Shown here: piece after piece, positions 23,411-33,373 of the stretch
Layout: each line of letters starts with the position of its first letter
How positions within the stretch are numbered: position 1 is the first letter of the stretch
DNA from: Guillardia theta CCMP2712
Taxonomy: Eukaryota > Cryptophyceae > Pyrenomonadales > Geminigeraceae
Length of the DNA: 64,000 nt
Assembly: GCF_000315625.1 (NCBI RefSeq)
Contig: NW_005434663.1
Coordinates: 21,001 to 85,000, forward strand
Direction: 5' to 3'
The notes under the pieces: model-generated
What the model saw: the letters and a program-made list of their open reading frames with translations, nothing else
The model's database searches: none
What the model was told of the DNA's origin: nothing
Made by a program: the position numbers and the translations under genes

Positions 23411-25674
23411 ATGCTCTCAGGTCCGCTCACAATGCGCTCACCTGCTATGCTGCTGCTCCTCCTCCTCCTCCTCCTCGGATTCACCAGCGCTCAATGGAAG
23501 GCCAAGACAAGGGGACCCGGAAGCGCGAAGATCAAGGTGAACCTGCAAGACTCATACTCATCCGAAGAGGCCGAGCAAGAGCCAGAGAGAGAGGGGTGGA
23601 GGCAAACGGTGGTGAGAGACGATAGCGAGCGGGAGACGCGGGAGGCAACCGTGACATCAGATGACAAAAACGAAGTTAGCGGAGGTGGAACACACTTTGC
23701 GGTTCGAATTGTAGCTCCCAAGGAGGGGGAGCTGATCCGACACACTCCGTTTCAAGTGATCCTGGAAACGTCAGGAGGCTTCACAGTGCCAGAGGATGGA
23801 GAGATCATGCTGACTATGAGCTATCCCGGACGAGGAGATGACGTCCGAGTCCTCCAATCAACAGTTTTCAACTCATGGAATCTTCATCAAGGCGAGTTCA
23901 CCATCTCAGCGACTCTGGTGTCAACAAAGGACGAGCCCGTTTCTCCAACGGTATCCACTCGGGTCAGCCAGATCAGAGGTCCTCACTTCGTCCTTACGTC
24001 ACCTGAAGATGATCAGCTACATATCTCTCAGCAGACCCTCCCTGTCCTCTTTCATCTTGGAGGGGTTCTGCCGCAGGGAAGCGGAGGATGTGTAGAAATT
24101 TCTTGTACTCATCCTCGCGACGATCCCTTCCTATTCCGACAGTGCACCTTTGACGAAGGCAATCCGTTCTCGATACAGGATGGTCAACATCGTCTCGATG
24201 TCAAGATCTCTCCAGGAAATTGCACCATAACGGCAGGAGTTTCGGACGCAAACGGCAGCCCCCTAACCCCGGTCACCTCGCGAGTGTTCAGGGTAGTTGA
24301 CGAGCAATACGAGTGTCCTGGCGGTAGTGGCGTCACTTGTCACCATGGAGAATGCGTTGAGGATGGGGAGAGAGAAGCTCACTGCGAGTGCGACCCTGGT
24401 TATCATGGCAAGCGCTGTCTTCCTCGTTGGGCAGGGGAAGAGGTAGGAGGTGGACGAGGAGGCGTGGAGGAAGCGTACTTGCACATGATCAAGTCTGCCC
24501 TCCTCGATACGATCTATGCAAAAGACAGACCTGGCGAGACAAAGGTGTGCGTGCTGAACATGAAGACGTGATGAGTTCTTATAGGAATGCGTTAGGTTGT
24601 GGCAAGAAGCATGGTGGGAAGAAAAGGTCTTGATGACCTTGAAAACTTCGTGAAGGAGGAAAACTTATCATCGTGCGGTATGAAATCAGACTGAAATGTT
24701 GAGTTCAGGTGCTGGACAGAGATGTTCCGGGAGACTTGATGGAGACAGGTGTGTGGCAAGGGGGAAGGCAAGAGTTTGCTTGCGGACTGTTGGAGAGCTA
24801 ACTTGCAGCACAGCTGCATCCTTATGGCAGCGATTCTGAGAGCGAGAGGAGTACGGGACAGGAAGGTTCTGCTCTGTGCCTCAATTCTCATGCCTCTCTC
24901 AGACCTATCAGGTGTGGGTGGTCGATTCCTTCGAGGGCTGCCCAAAACCGGACCCAGAACTTTATCCGGCAGACAACAATGATCAGTAATGGGAAACTCT
25001 TCAGCATGGTGAAGGCCGGCCTAAACTTTCTTGCAGGCATCACACTTATGACAATCTCAGAGTTTCGCTTCACAAAGTAACAAGCAACCTCGCTGACTTC
25101 GGCCTAGCTAGCTCGCAGGTAAGAAAATTCCTGTTCAACCGAAGGCGTTGACATGCTCGGCAGGTCGAGTATGTGAAGGGGTGGTTTCATGACACCATGT
25201 ACACAGATCGGATTCAGGTCAGATGTCTCTTTTGCTTTTCTCTCTCATATGGTTCTCCTTTCCATAGAACATAGAGAACATCGCACTTTTGAGATTAGAC
25301 GGGGACCTGTACCAGTCCACGATTGAGGCATGCGACCAGAGCGCGCACCTTTCACTAAGCTTGCAGTAGGTGTTGAGAGCGGTCTATTTCAAAGTAGCAA
25401 TCGGGGGGGTGATCATCATCGATGATTGGAGATTAGACAAGATGCAGGTGTATCAACTCCTGACAAGGATGTTGAACACTTATGAAAAAACTTCGCAGGC
25501 TCGTTCTGCTGTCATCGACTTCCATCGGGAATGTATGATAGAGGATGTGAGGCCGTCTTTTGCACTCTTTGACCTCGTGTTCTCATCATCTTTCTTCTTA
25601 CCTCTCAGAGAATCCATGTCGGCGAAGATGGCCTTGCTTGGTGGCGGAAAGAAACCACAAGCAACTGTGGATAG
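23411..25674 (+). CDS. Secreted multidomain protein: Ig-like repeats, EGF module and TylF/MycF-type O-methyltransferase
   Basis: A signal peptide (MLLLLLLLLLGFTSAQ; the Met at 23432 may be the true start) precedes two Ig-like beta-sandwich segments (VRIVAPKEGELI..., FVLTSPEDDQLHI...) and one EGF module with six cysteines (residues about 300-335). The rest, spread over about nine short exons, is a TylF/MycF-family methyltransferase: VPGDLMETGVWQGGSCILMA, VWVVDSFEG followed by PKPDPELYPADNNDQ, VEYVKGWFHDTM, IALLRLDGDLYQST and GGVIIIDDWR, ending with the family-typical GLAWWRK near the stop at 25674. The DGD and DDW acids that bind the metal and substrate in the family are present. Two introns, 24768-24813 and 25328-25369, seem to use GC donors. 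The exon around 24599-24644 (MVGRKGLDDLENF) is supported but its exact ends are not. The substrate is unknown, perhaps an extracellular or Golgi glycan. Confidence 0.82.
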
Positions 25675-26439
25675 CATTCTGTATTCTACGATTCAGACCT
25701 CCTCTCATTTTCTTTTCGAAAATTCTCTTCCTGCTGTCTCCTCTCCTCCTGTGTCGTCGTTCCTGAAGCTTTTGAAGTGAAGTCTCTTTCCTCGATCCTC
25801 ACCCACCATGTTTGCTGGCTCTCTGCTTTTGTAGCTTTCTTGGGAAGAAGCTGCTGAAACATTCGGAGGTAGAAGCGGAAGAGCATGCGATGTTTCCTGC
25901 AGGTAAAACTCCATGCGAGATTGATACGGGAAGCCACTGCCCCTGCTGTCTGAAACGCAAGTGCTCTCCACAAGTTCGCCGATTTCCATGTTAGCCTGCA
26001 GATCCTGCAACTTGCGCTAATCCCTCGCCCTCCTCCTGTCTCGCTTCTTCTATCGTGAGTCTTTCGCGTCTCTTCCATGTGAGCAACGCCGCCATGTTGC
26101 ACTTCGCCTTTCTGGTCTTCTGCGGCACTCGAGACTGACACCAACAAGAGCAGCAAGAGCACAAGCGAGAGCAGCGACGAAGATGGGGAGGAAGAGGTAG
26201 TGGAATTGAAGAATGCAGAGGATGGAGGAGTTGAAGGAGGGGAGGGAGGGGAGGGAGGGGAGGTGGCGGTAGGAGAGGAGGAGGACAGGATTGAGCGCAT
26301 GGACCTGCTTATCTTCGCGGGAGCATGTTCTTATTTTTACTCAAAGGAGTCTTCGGTACAAACCCTACAAGGACAGCAACCCGGACCTTTCATCCCTCCA
26401 TGCAGTCGCCCGCTGGCCGTTGACTGCAACCCGGCCGCC
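25675..26439. other. Region between the methyltransferase and helical-repeat genes, possible minus-strand secreted protein
   Basis: A minus-strand frame at 25686-26300 contains a signal-like run (LLSLVLLLLLLVSVSSAA), and an overlapping frame at 25705-26010 has protein-like composition. I could not join them convincingly. On the plus strand, acidic EEED-rich sequence precedes the ATG at 26440 and is probably 5' UTR. Confidence 0.3.
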
Positions 26440-29400
26440 ATGGCCGACAGGGCGGTGGAGGTGCTGCGGGGGATGGGGTATGGCGGGAGGAGGAGGGAGG
26501 AGGAAGCGCAGGAACTCTCCGTGCATGTCAGAGACCTTCCTCGCCCTCTTGCTCCTCCTCCCGCGCCTGAACCAGGTTGGGAAGAGCGAGTGCGCGAAGA
26601 GAGGAGGATCCGCAACGCTGTGAGGAGATGGTCGGAAAAGTGCGACGCCCGGATGAAGGCGAAGGCCATGCAAGCTTGGAGGACGATCGCGTGGGAGGAG
26701 CTGAACTTGCGGCGAATCATGAGGCAAGTGAGGACGAAGCTGCATGCCTGGTTCTACGAGACCATGTACTCCGCGTTCGAGTTCTGGAAGGAGAACGCGC
26801 AGTCATTGAGCTTGATGAGGAAGAAGACGAGAAAAGTGATGATGTGGCTGGTCAAGAAGGACGTCATCCGCGCGTTGGGAGCATGGATCGCCTGCTGGGC
26901 ACACGCGAAGGACTGGCGAGTTTGTGCGCTAGAAGGGTGTTTGCAGTCGCGAGCCAAGAGGTACACAGCGTCAGAGGTCAAGAGCTTCATCAACTCAGCG
27001 AGAGGAGCCGCGCTCTTGCATGAGTTCTCCGAGGCGAGCGCGCAAGATCTGTCAGAGAAGGTCATCTCCTCCCGCATCGACCTCGAGGCCCTTCACGAGC
27101 ACCTCACCGTCGACGCCCTCACCGCCGCCCGCATCTTCCCTAGCGAAGACCAGGATCGAGCTCAGGCGCTCATCTGGAAGTTGGGGAGGCGAGCCGTCGG
27201 CTGTCTTGTCCTCGTTGATGTGACGTAGCATGGCAGGTTGATGTTGAATGACACCTCCCGCTTGGACACGCTCGAGATCTGGAACAGCCGAATGCTGCTG
27301 TCCATCGACATCTTCGAGGACGAGCTAGACAACACAGTGATAAGAGCAAGCAACACCAAGCAACAGACTAACAAGAACACAACTTTCACTTTCGTATACT
27401 CACGTGCTGCCATCGCTCCTCTTGCTGAGCTTAGTCGCAGTTCAACATCGACATGGTGGGATCGCTGCAAGACAAGGAGAGCAGACCTCTGAGAGCAAAC
27501 GGCGAACGGCTTTTGCAGGAATGGGCATGGGGTTATGCTCTCAACGTATCCAAGGTGCGATGATAATGCGCTTGTGACGGGGGTGAGGGCCTGGCAGACA
27601 GCTCAGGTCAGCAGCGTCAAGGTGCTGCTCAAGCTGAGAGAAGGAAATTTCGCGCTGGTGCACATCTTTGACTACGAGAAGAACGAGATGATCATCGAGA
27701 GTAACCTGGTGTGTCCAGCTGCTTGTTCGGCAACGAGCTTGACCTGTGACAGGTGAAAGGAGAGGGGGAGACCTCCAAGTGGTATCACTTTCAGTTCATG
27801 AGCGTGGACATGGACGGCAATGAGAGGAGGGAGATCATTCAATGGCAGAACACTTGGGTGGTAAGACATCTGCCCTCTACTGGCTCAGGCTCCGACTGGC
27901 TTCTTGACAGATTGTTGCGAGCATTTCGGATCGAGGCGAACAGCAATCAGCGTCGTCATCGAATCTTTTCTATTACAAAGAAGATCATCACAGCAGCCGC
28001 GTCATCAACAGGCAGCAAGCTGATCGTCTCAATCATCTTCCTTGACGCTTCTTCCTTCATCAGCGCCATCATCGCCACGGCAGGATGCACCAGCGGAGAA
28101 TGGAACTTCAACCCTGTGCGCGCTCAGTCCTGTCCCTGCTTGACCTTGACAGCGACGTCTTACTGCTCCAGGCCCCTCGCAACATCGAGATGCAGATCGA
28201 ATTTCGTGCTGCCGAAGACTTTGAGGACGAAGACGATGGCGATGACGATGGAGTTGACGATAGTAATCGAGACTTTGCCTTCGAGGCAGTGAAGGAGGCG
28301 GAGGCGCAGCTGCAGAAGTTGATGCAGGTACATGAAGGGGGGAACAAGTCAGTTTGCTCAGAGACTTGCAGGAGCATCCCGAAGAAGATAGTTCACAAGA
28401 AGTGAAAGAAGAGATGGACCGACTGCACAAGATGATTCGACAGTAAGAGCTGGAAGAGAGCTGAGAGGAATGATCTTCGAGCAGGTACTCCCTTGATCGA
28501 TGTGTGGAGCCGTTCGAGAGTCGAGTAGGATGGATTACAAACCGCCGGCTCCTGTTTGAGATCCCTTGCGAGGTTGCATGCAGCTACAACTTCATCATGA
28601 AGGAGTAAGTGGACTCGAGACCTGCTGCCTCTGCTCTCCTGATGGCGTTGAAGGTTTTGGTTCGTCAACCCGGACTTGAACCTGCACTTCTTCATCTGCG
28701 ACGAAGACGGCAGACATCGTAGAGACATGCAGCTAGTGAGAGGAGAGGGAGCAGAGCGGGAGTGACGTTTGAGTCGAGGTGTCTGTCGAGCCCTTCAAGG
28801 TTTTTTCCTTCTCCTTCGACAGGTCAAGTGAAGTTGGAGGGGTTGACAACTGACGGAGGGACGGGAAGGGAAGGCAACCTCTTCCTCGCTAACAACAACC
28901 GATCGTTTGTCCGGTATCGGCCTACGGAGATGCACAAGTCGGACTTCTTTTACAGGTCTCCCTTGGCTTGTCGGCAGCTCGACGTGACCCATGGCCCGCA
29001 GAGCATGGAAGGTTGAGATGCAGTGGAGCCCGGCAAGCAGCATCTGCTGCAGCGAGGAGCGCGTGTTCTGCATGTTCATGCGAGGGCCCGTCGTAGAGAT
29101 CTCAAAGGGATCAGGATCACTGCTGAGAATCTTCAGGGTCAAGCCTCCTGCCTCTATCGCTCTTTGACGCGCTTGCAGCTCAACTTTGAGGTCATCAACG
29201 TGGGTTGCACGATCTTTGCTATGCAGCGACTTATCTTTGTCGACTCCGACTCCATCAAGATGTGCAAGTTGATAGGTAGAAACACCACCTTCCTCCGCTC
29301 TCTCTCCTCTCCTCGCTCATTCTCTCCTCTCGCGTGTCTCTCCTCTGCTGGTATCTCCTGACGCTGCTCTCTCACGCAGCCGATGGAGCCAGCGGGTTAG

Positions 29401-29807
29401 CAGAGCTCGTCTGTCCTCCCCTGGGCGAGCACTTTCTCCAGGACAAGTCCATCAGCGTACCCGCCTGCTGTCGTCACGTCTCTCTCTGACGTGGGAGCAG
29501 CGAGCTCAGCAAGATTTCATCGCCAAGGGACTGGACAGTCCAGCGATCCTGTGGGACGGATCCTTTCTGTGGGTGGGGAGCCATGCTGGAGTCGCGCTGC
29601 CTGAGTTGAAGGCTGCGGCAGGTGACGGAGGCGCAAGCGAAAGGAGATCGGAAGGCGGGAACCAAGACCTTCTCCTGGACCTGCTACGCTCCCATGACGC
29701 GAGGGACCATGGCGAAGGGATACGGAACTCGAGCGCTGATCGCAACAGTGGCGGAGAAGAGTGAGGATGGAAGAGTTCAATCGAGACCGATTGAGCATCA
29801 GCAATGA
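26440..29807 (+). CDS. Unidentified large protein with Trp-spaced helical repeats (Sfi1-like?) and beta-rich C-terminal part
   Basis: The start at 26440 lies in a strong GCCGCCATGG context. The first exon encodes repeated helices with regularly placed Trp and basic residues (RRWSEKCDARMKAKAMQAWR, KLHAWFYETMYSAFEFWKE, VIRALGAWIACWAHAKDW), reminiscent of Sfi1 centrin-binding repeats. Many short exons then follow in frame, for example FNIDMVGSLQDKESRPLRA, EWAWGYALNVSK, FALVHIFDYEKNEMIIESNL and WYHFQFMSVDMDGNERREI. Beta-rich exons come last (LLFEIPCEVACSYNFIMKE, LNFEVINVGCTIFAMQRLIF), ending with LDSPAILWDGSFLWVGSHAG. The last exon ends near 29764 or 29807 depending on the junction. It could be more than one gene. 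Its 3' end overlaps that of the NEK kinase gene in antisense. Function not identified. Confidence 0.55.
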
Positions 29808-30316
29808 AACCATCATGTAGGCTGCATGTGCTCCGGTAGCTCCGCCCGCAGCGCGACCGCGTTCTCCCAGCATACCTGCCGCACCTGTAGCTGTTTTGAG
29901 CGCGTTATCCTGAGGTATCATCGATACCTGATCAACGTCTGGGCGTGCAGCCGTGTCGAGATTCACCATGGCGCTCACTAGCGCTCGAATAGGCCCCCCA
30001 TAGATCTCATCCACAGGCGCATAAACACCTGCATCCTTCCCTGAGCCACCAGATCTGATGCCGCCGAGCTCACCTTTGCATATTCTCATTCTCAACGCAT
30101 ACAGATTCACATTCTTCTCCCAGAACGGTGACGCCTTTTTCAGCAAACGTAAGCGCTCCTCGCCAGCACTGTCAAGTCGCAATACAAGATTGCAGAGTTC
30201 ATATATTACACAGCCCAACGACCAGATATCGGCCTGCAAGGCAAGATCAGCCTCCTTCTGCTTCTCCTGCTCAAAAGCTGCCTCCTCCTCCTCCTCCCTC
30301 TCCTCCTCCCCCTCGC

Positions 30317-30415
<99 letters not shown>

Positions 30416-31430
30416 TCCTCCTCGTTCTCCAAAACTACTTGCCGGATAAGAGTATGGCGATCCTTGCATGACCTCAGGGGCCATGTAGTAAGGAGTTCCA
30501 ACCACCTGCCATGCCACAATGGCAGACTGAGACACGAGGAGGATCGACAAGGAGACTTACTGTTGTGCACTCCAGTGTTCGAGAGCTGAAGAGCCGACCC
30601 AAGCCGAGATCTCCTAGCTTCAAGTTTCCTCCCTCTCCTAGAAAGACGTTGGCAGGCTGCCAGCATGTCACACAGAAACCAGCGGTAGGCCTGCTCACCT
30701 TCACGTCCCGGTGCATCATGTGGTTCTGCTTCATGTGTCGAAGCGCGTCTGCTAACTGCAACAGCTCCATCAGCCCGCAGGAGCTGAGAGAGGCGGCGAT
30801 GTTCAACCTGATAAGAATACAACCATACTATCGCTGGTCTCAGCCTGGAATTGTTCTGGGATTGTTCCCGAATAACTCTACAAGGTAAAGACAACTGTCA
30901 ATGCAAAAGGATAAAGAGAAAGCAATTGACCCTGCGAGATCTCCGTTTGTACATAGCTCTAGACAGATGTAAAACTCTCCTTGCTCTATCCAAGAATCAT
31001 AACACTTGATGATGTGCTGTCGAACGCGACGAGTGAGCTCTGATTCACAAAGGGAGAGGGGTGAAGAAAGCATCCAAGACAAACATCACCCTATTGTCCA
31101 CTTTCTGCAGAAGCTTCGCTTCTCTTACAACCTGGGCAACGCATTCGAACCAAGCAGACAAGGTTTGACTAGAATCAAACCTCATGTCGTTCTTTACTGT
31201 CCATAATCTCCAGGAAAATCTGTTTGAAACAGATCAGTCACCGTTAGCCTTGTGGTGGGTTGTCAAGTCTTCGTACCTGAACTTTTTTAAGCGCGACTTT
31301 GATTCCTGTCGGTTGATGTATCGCGCTAGAGCTCACTCTCAGTGGTGCGTCTGATGGACCCCTGGGGCTCCTACCTGTGTACAGTCGCAAACTTTCCAGC
31401 TCCTATTGTTGTGATATTCTTGTAATTCTG
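29517..31430 (-). CDS. NEK6/7-like protein kinase
   Basis: A Ser/Thr kinase catalytic domain read across about seven exons: glycine loop IGAGKFATVHR (about 31370-31410), VAIK-lysine region GIKVALKKVQ, then IFLEIMDSKERHE, IIKCYDSW and YICLELCTNGDL. The catalytic loop HRDVK joins PANVFLGEGG after an intron. DLG is in LKLGDLGLGRLF, the activation segment is VVGTPYYMAPEVMQG, followed by ADIWSLGCVIYELC. The ALKKVQIF.MD pattern is typical of NEK6/NEK7, kinases of spindle and centrosome regulation. A 209-nt intron (30234-30442) between SYP and ADIW has a GC donor and contains the CAGGAG microsatellite. The upstream start codon was not resolved. The C-terminal tail after RPDVDQV is uncertain, and the reading frame stays open into the antisense 3' end of the neighbouring gene. 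Confidence 0.85.
30319..30414. repeat. (CTCCTG)n hexanucleotide repeat in a NEK intron
   Basis: About 16 CTCCTG units on the plus strand (CAGGAG in the gene's orientation), flanked by other CTC-rich sequence from 30282. Confidence 0.95.
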
Positions 31431-32110
31431 TCGGTGAAATACATTTTCAAATACATAAATTGATAGTTCTCTTCCTTCAACCAACCCTCCTACTATCAAT
31501 TACTAACATGTTGGATAACTCTGACTTCTATTGCATATTACGACTCGTCGTATTTGTCAGCTTCTTCTTTTGTACCCTTATGCCCTCATTGCTTTACTGA
31601 TGAATTTGGACCTGTAACCCGATGTCCCTGCCTTTCTCCCTTGTTCCTCCTCTCCTCTCCACCTTTCCCCTCACTTTCCTCCCCTCCCTCTCCTCTCTTC
31701 TCTTCTCCTCACTATCCTCTCCTCTACTCTCCGTTTCCTCCCCCGTCTTCTCTCCTCCGTCCTCCTCCCTCTCCTCTCCTTCTCCCTCTCCTCTTTCTCT
31801 CTCCCCTGTCTCTCTCCCTTGTCTCTCTCTCCTCCCTCCCTCCCTCCCTCTCCCTCTCTCTCCCTCTCCCTCTCTCTCTCTCTCTCCTCCTCCCTCCCTC
31901 CCTCCCTCTCCCCTCTCCTCTCCTCTTACATGGATCTTCTCCTCCTCCATCAGCTCGTCTAGTTCTTCCATTGGTGGCGATCGACAGTCAGTATTCATCC
32001 CCCTCATTTCTCATAGCCCCACATCCCCTCACTGAGTGGATCATCGCCCTCACTCACATCGAATGTGGCCCTCATCCCCTCACTGTTCAAGTCGAGCGAA
32101 GGGGCATGGC
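31431..32110. other. Divergent intergenic region with long polypyrimidine tract
   Basis: Separates the NEK kinase (minus) from the carbonic-anhydrase-like gene (plus). 31620-31930 is almost pure CT on the plus strand (TCCCTC, TCTCTC, CTCCTCC words). Open frames there are low-complexity and not supported as coding. Confidence 0.8.
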
Positions 32111-33157
32111 ATGAGGGCAGTACCAATGCAGCTGCGACACAGAAGCTCGCGGCTTCTGCTGGGCGCCTCCCTCCTCCTCTCTCTCCCCATCCTCTTGATC
32201 CTGTCTCGTCTCAGCTCCGGCGATGACGACCGCGACGCGACGCTTCTCACGAAAAGAACTACCGCCCTCGAGTACTTCAAGGATCTTGGGTACAGCAATG
32301 CAGAGAAATGCGATGGAAGCTTGCCCATGGCAGAGCAGTCGCCAGTAGCGATTGAAGATGGACTGGACGGAAATGTTGTGAGAGAGCAACTTCCTCCCAT
32401 TGGATGGATTTCTCTCAACGATGGTGGCGTGTATCGCATGAAAACTCCTGGCACAGACCAAGTGACCGGAGAGCCGAATGTCAAGCTGTTTGTGAATGGG
32501 AACAAGTTTGACATGAGGGAGCTCCAGGCTCACATGGATTACGGAGGTCAGACTTACAAGCTCGATCACTTCCTCCTCAAGACACCCGCTGAGCACACTA
32601 TCGACGGTGTCACGTTTGGGATGGAGCAGCAGTTTGTGCATTATCCCGTGTCGCCGAGCTCACCTTACACCTCTCTTGTCGTCTCTGTCTTGTATCAGGA
32701 GCATCCTCTCATCTCTCCCGAGTTCATGGAGAAGTTGTACCTGGCGATCCCCTGCATGGGGGAGGGCAAACATTGCCAGCGAACGGTAAACTTTGCGTCC
32801 ATGGCTCGTACAGTGCTGTACCAGACAGCCGGCGCATCGAGGTTCCACAAGCTCACGTACGAGTACGATCCCATGGACGCGTGCAAGACTCCTCCCTGCG
32901 TCTTCGCGGGGTCAGCCGGCGACGCCATCGTGCAGAACTTCCTAGAGCCAACGTCTCGGGCCAACTTCCGCTCCTACTTCAAGTACAGGGGATCGCAGAC
33001 GCTGCCGCCCTGCGAGGAAGGAGTGCTGTGGCTGGTCATGCAGAACGCAGTTCCGATCCAGAGCGATCACCTCGCTGCATTCCAGCTCGCGCTCGGGGAC
33101 ATCGCGAGGCCTGTGCAGCCTCTTAACGGGCGAGTGATCCAGGAGGCGTTCAGGTAG
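32111..33157 (+). CDS. Alpha-carbonic-anhydrase-related protein, predicted acatalytic, membrane-anchored or secreted
   Basis: A single-exon gene of 348 residues. A hydrophobic segment (LLLGASLLLSLPILLILS) near the N-terminus suggests a signal anchor. The alpha-CA fold is recognisable from KTPAEHTIDGVTF, MEQQFVHY and YRGSQTLPPCEEGVLWLV. In active enzymes the sequence before TPSEH is FHFH, giving two zinc histidines, and the third lies in MEaHLVH. Here these positions read FLLK and MEQQFVH, so Leu, Lys and Gln replace the three ligands. The gatekeeper Glu of the SEH motif is kept. The protein therefore probably binds no zinc and does not hydrate CO2, like animal CA-related proteins. An alternative start at 32063 adds 16 residues. 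It is convergent with the dynein-like gene, whose stop is 217 bp away. Confidence 0.82.
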   Translation: MRAVPMQLRHRSSRLLLGASLLLSLPILLILSRLSSGDDDRDATLLTKRTTALEYFKDLGYSNAEKCDGSLPMAEQSPVAIEDGLDGNVVREQLPPIGWISLNDGGVYRMKTPGTDQVTGEPNVKLFVNGNKFDMRELQAHMDYGGQTYKLDHFLLKTPAEHTIDGVTFGMEQQFVHYPVSPSSPYTSLVVSVLYQEHPLISPEFMEKLYLAIPCMGEGKHCQRTVNFASMARTVLYQTAGASRFHKLTYEYDPMDACKTPPCVFAGSAGDAIVQNFLEPTSRANFRSYFKYRGSQTLPPCEEGVLWLVMQNAVPIQSDHLAAFQLALGDIARPVQPLNGRVIQEAFR

Positions 33158-33373
33158 CACGCGAGAGCGAGCGAGGGAGCGAACTGACTTTGATTGTTCA
33201 GCCGCTTATGGAAGTAGAAGGGAAAGAGACATCGGTGACGACAAGGGGAGATGTGTCTAGACGTCAAAGAGCATGTAGAAAGACTAAGATAACTACGAGC
33301 TTATGAAGCTCACTGAGCAAGATTTTACTATCCTCCTTCTCATATCCTCACTACCATGCTCTTCTATCTAGTT

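Noticed and set aside
25686..26300. Minus-strand gene with a Leu-rich signal-like segment
   Set aside because: The two protein-like frames cannot be joined by plausible splice sites and the signal-like run comes from a CT-rich tract; kept only as a possibility.
30206..30550. Minus-strand Ser-Arg repeat protein resembling an SR splicing factor
   Set aside because: It is the readthrough of the CAGGAG repeat in a NEK kinase intron; GC-AG splicing joins SYP to ADIWSLGC exactly as the kinase family requires.
31554..32114. Pro/Ser/Leu-rich or Glu/Arg-rich proteins on both strands
   Set aside because: They are translations of a polypyrimidine tract and have no complexity beyond it.
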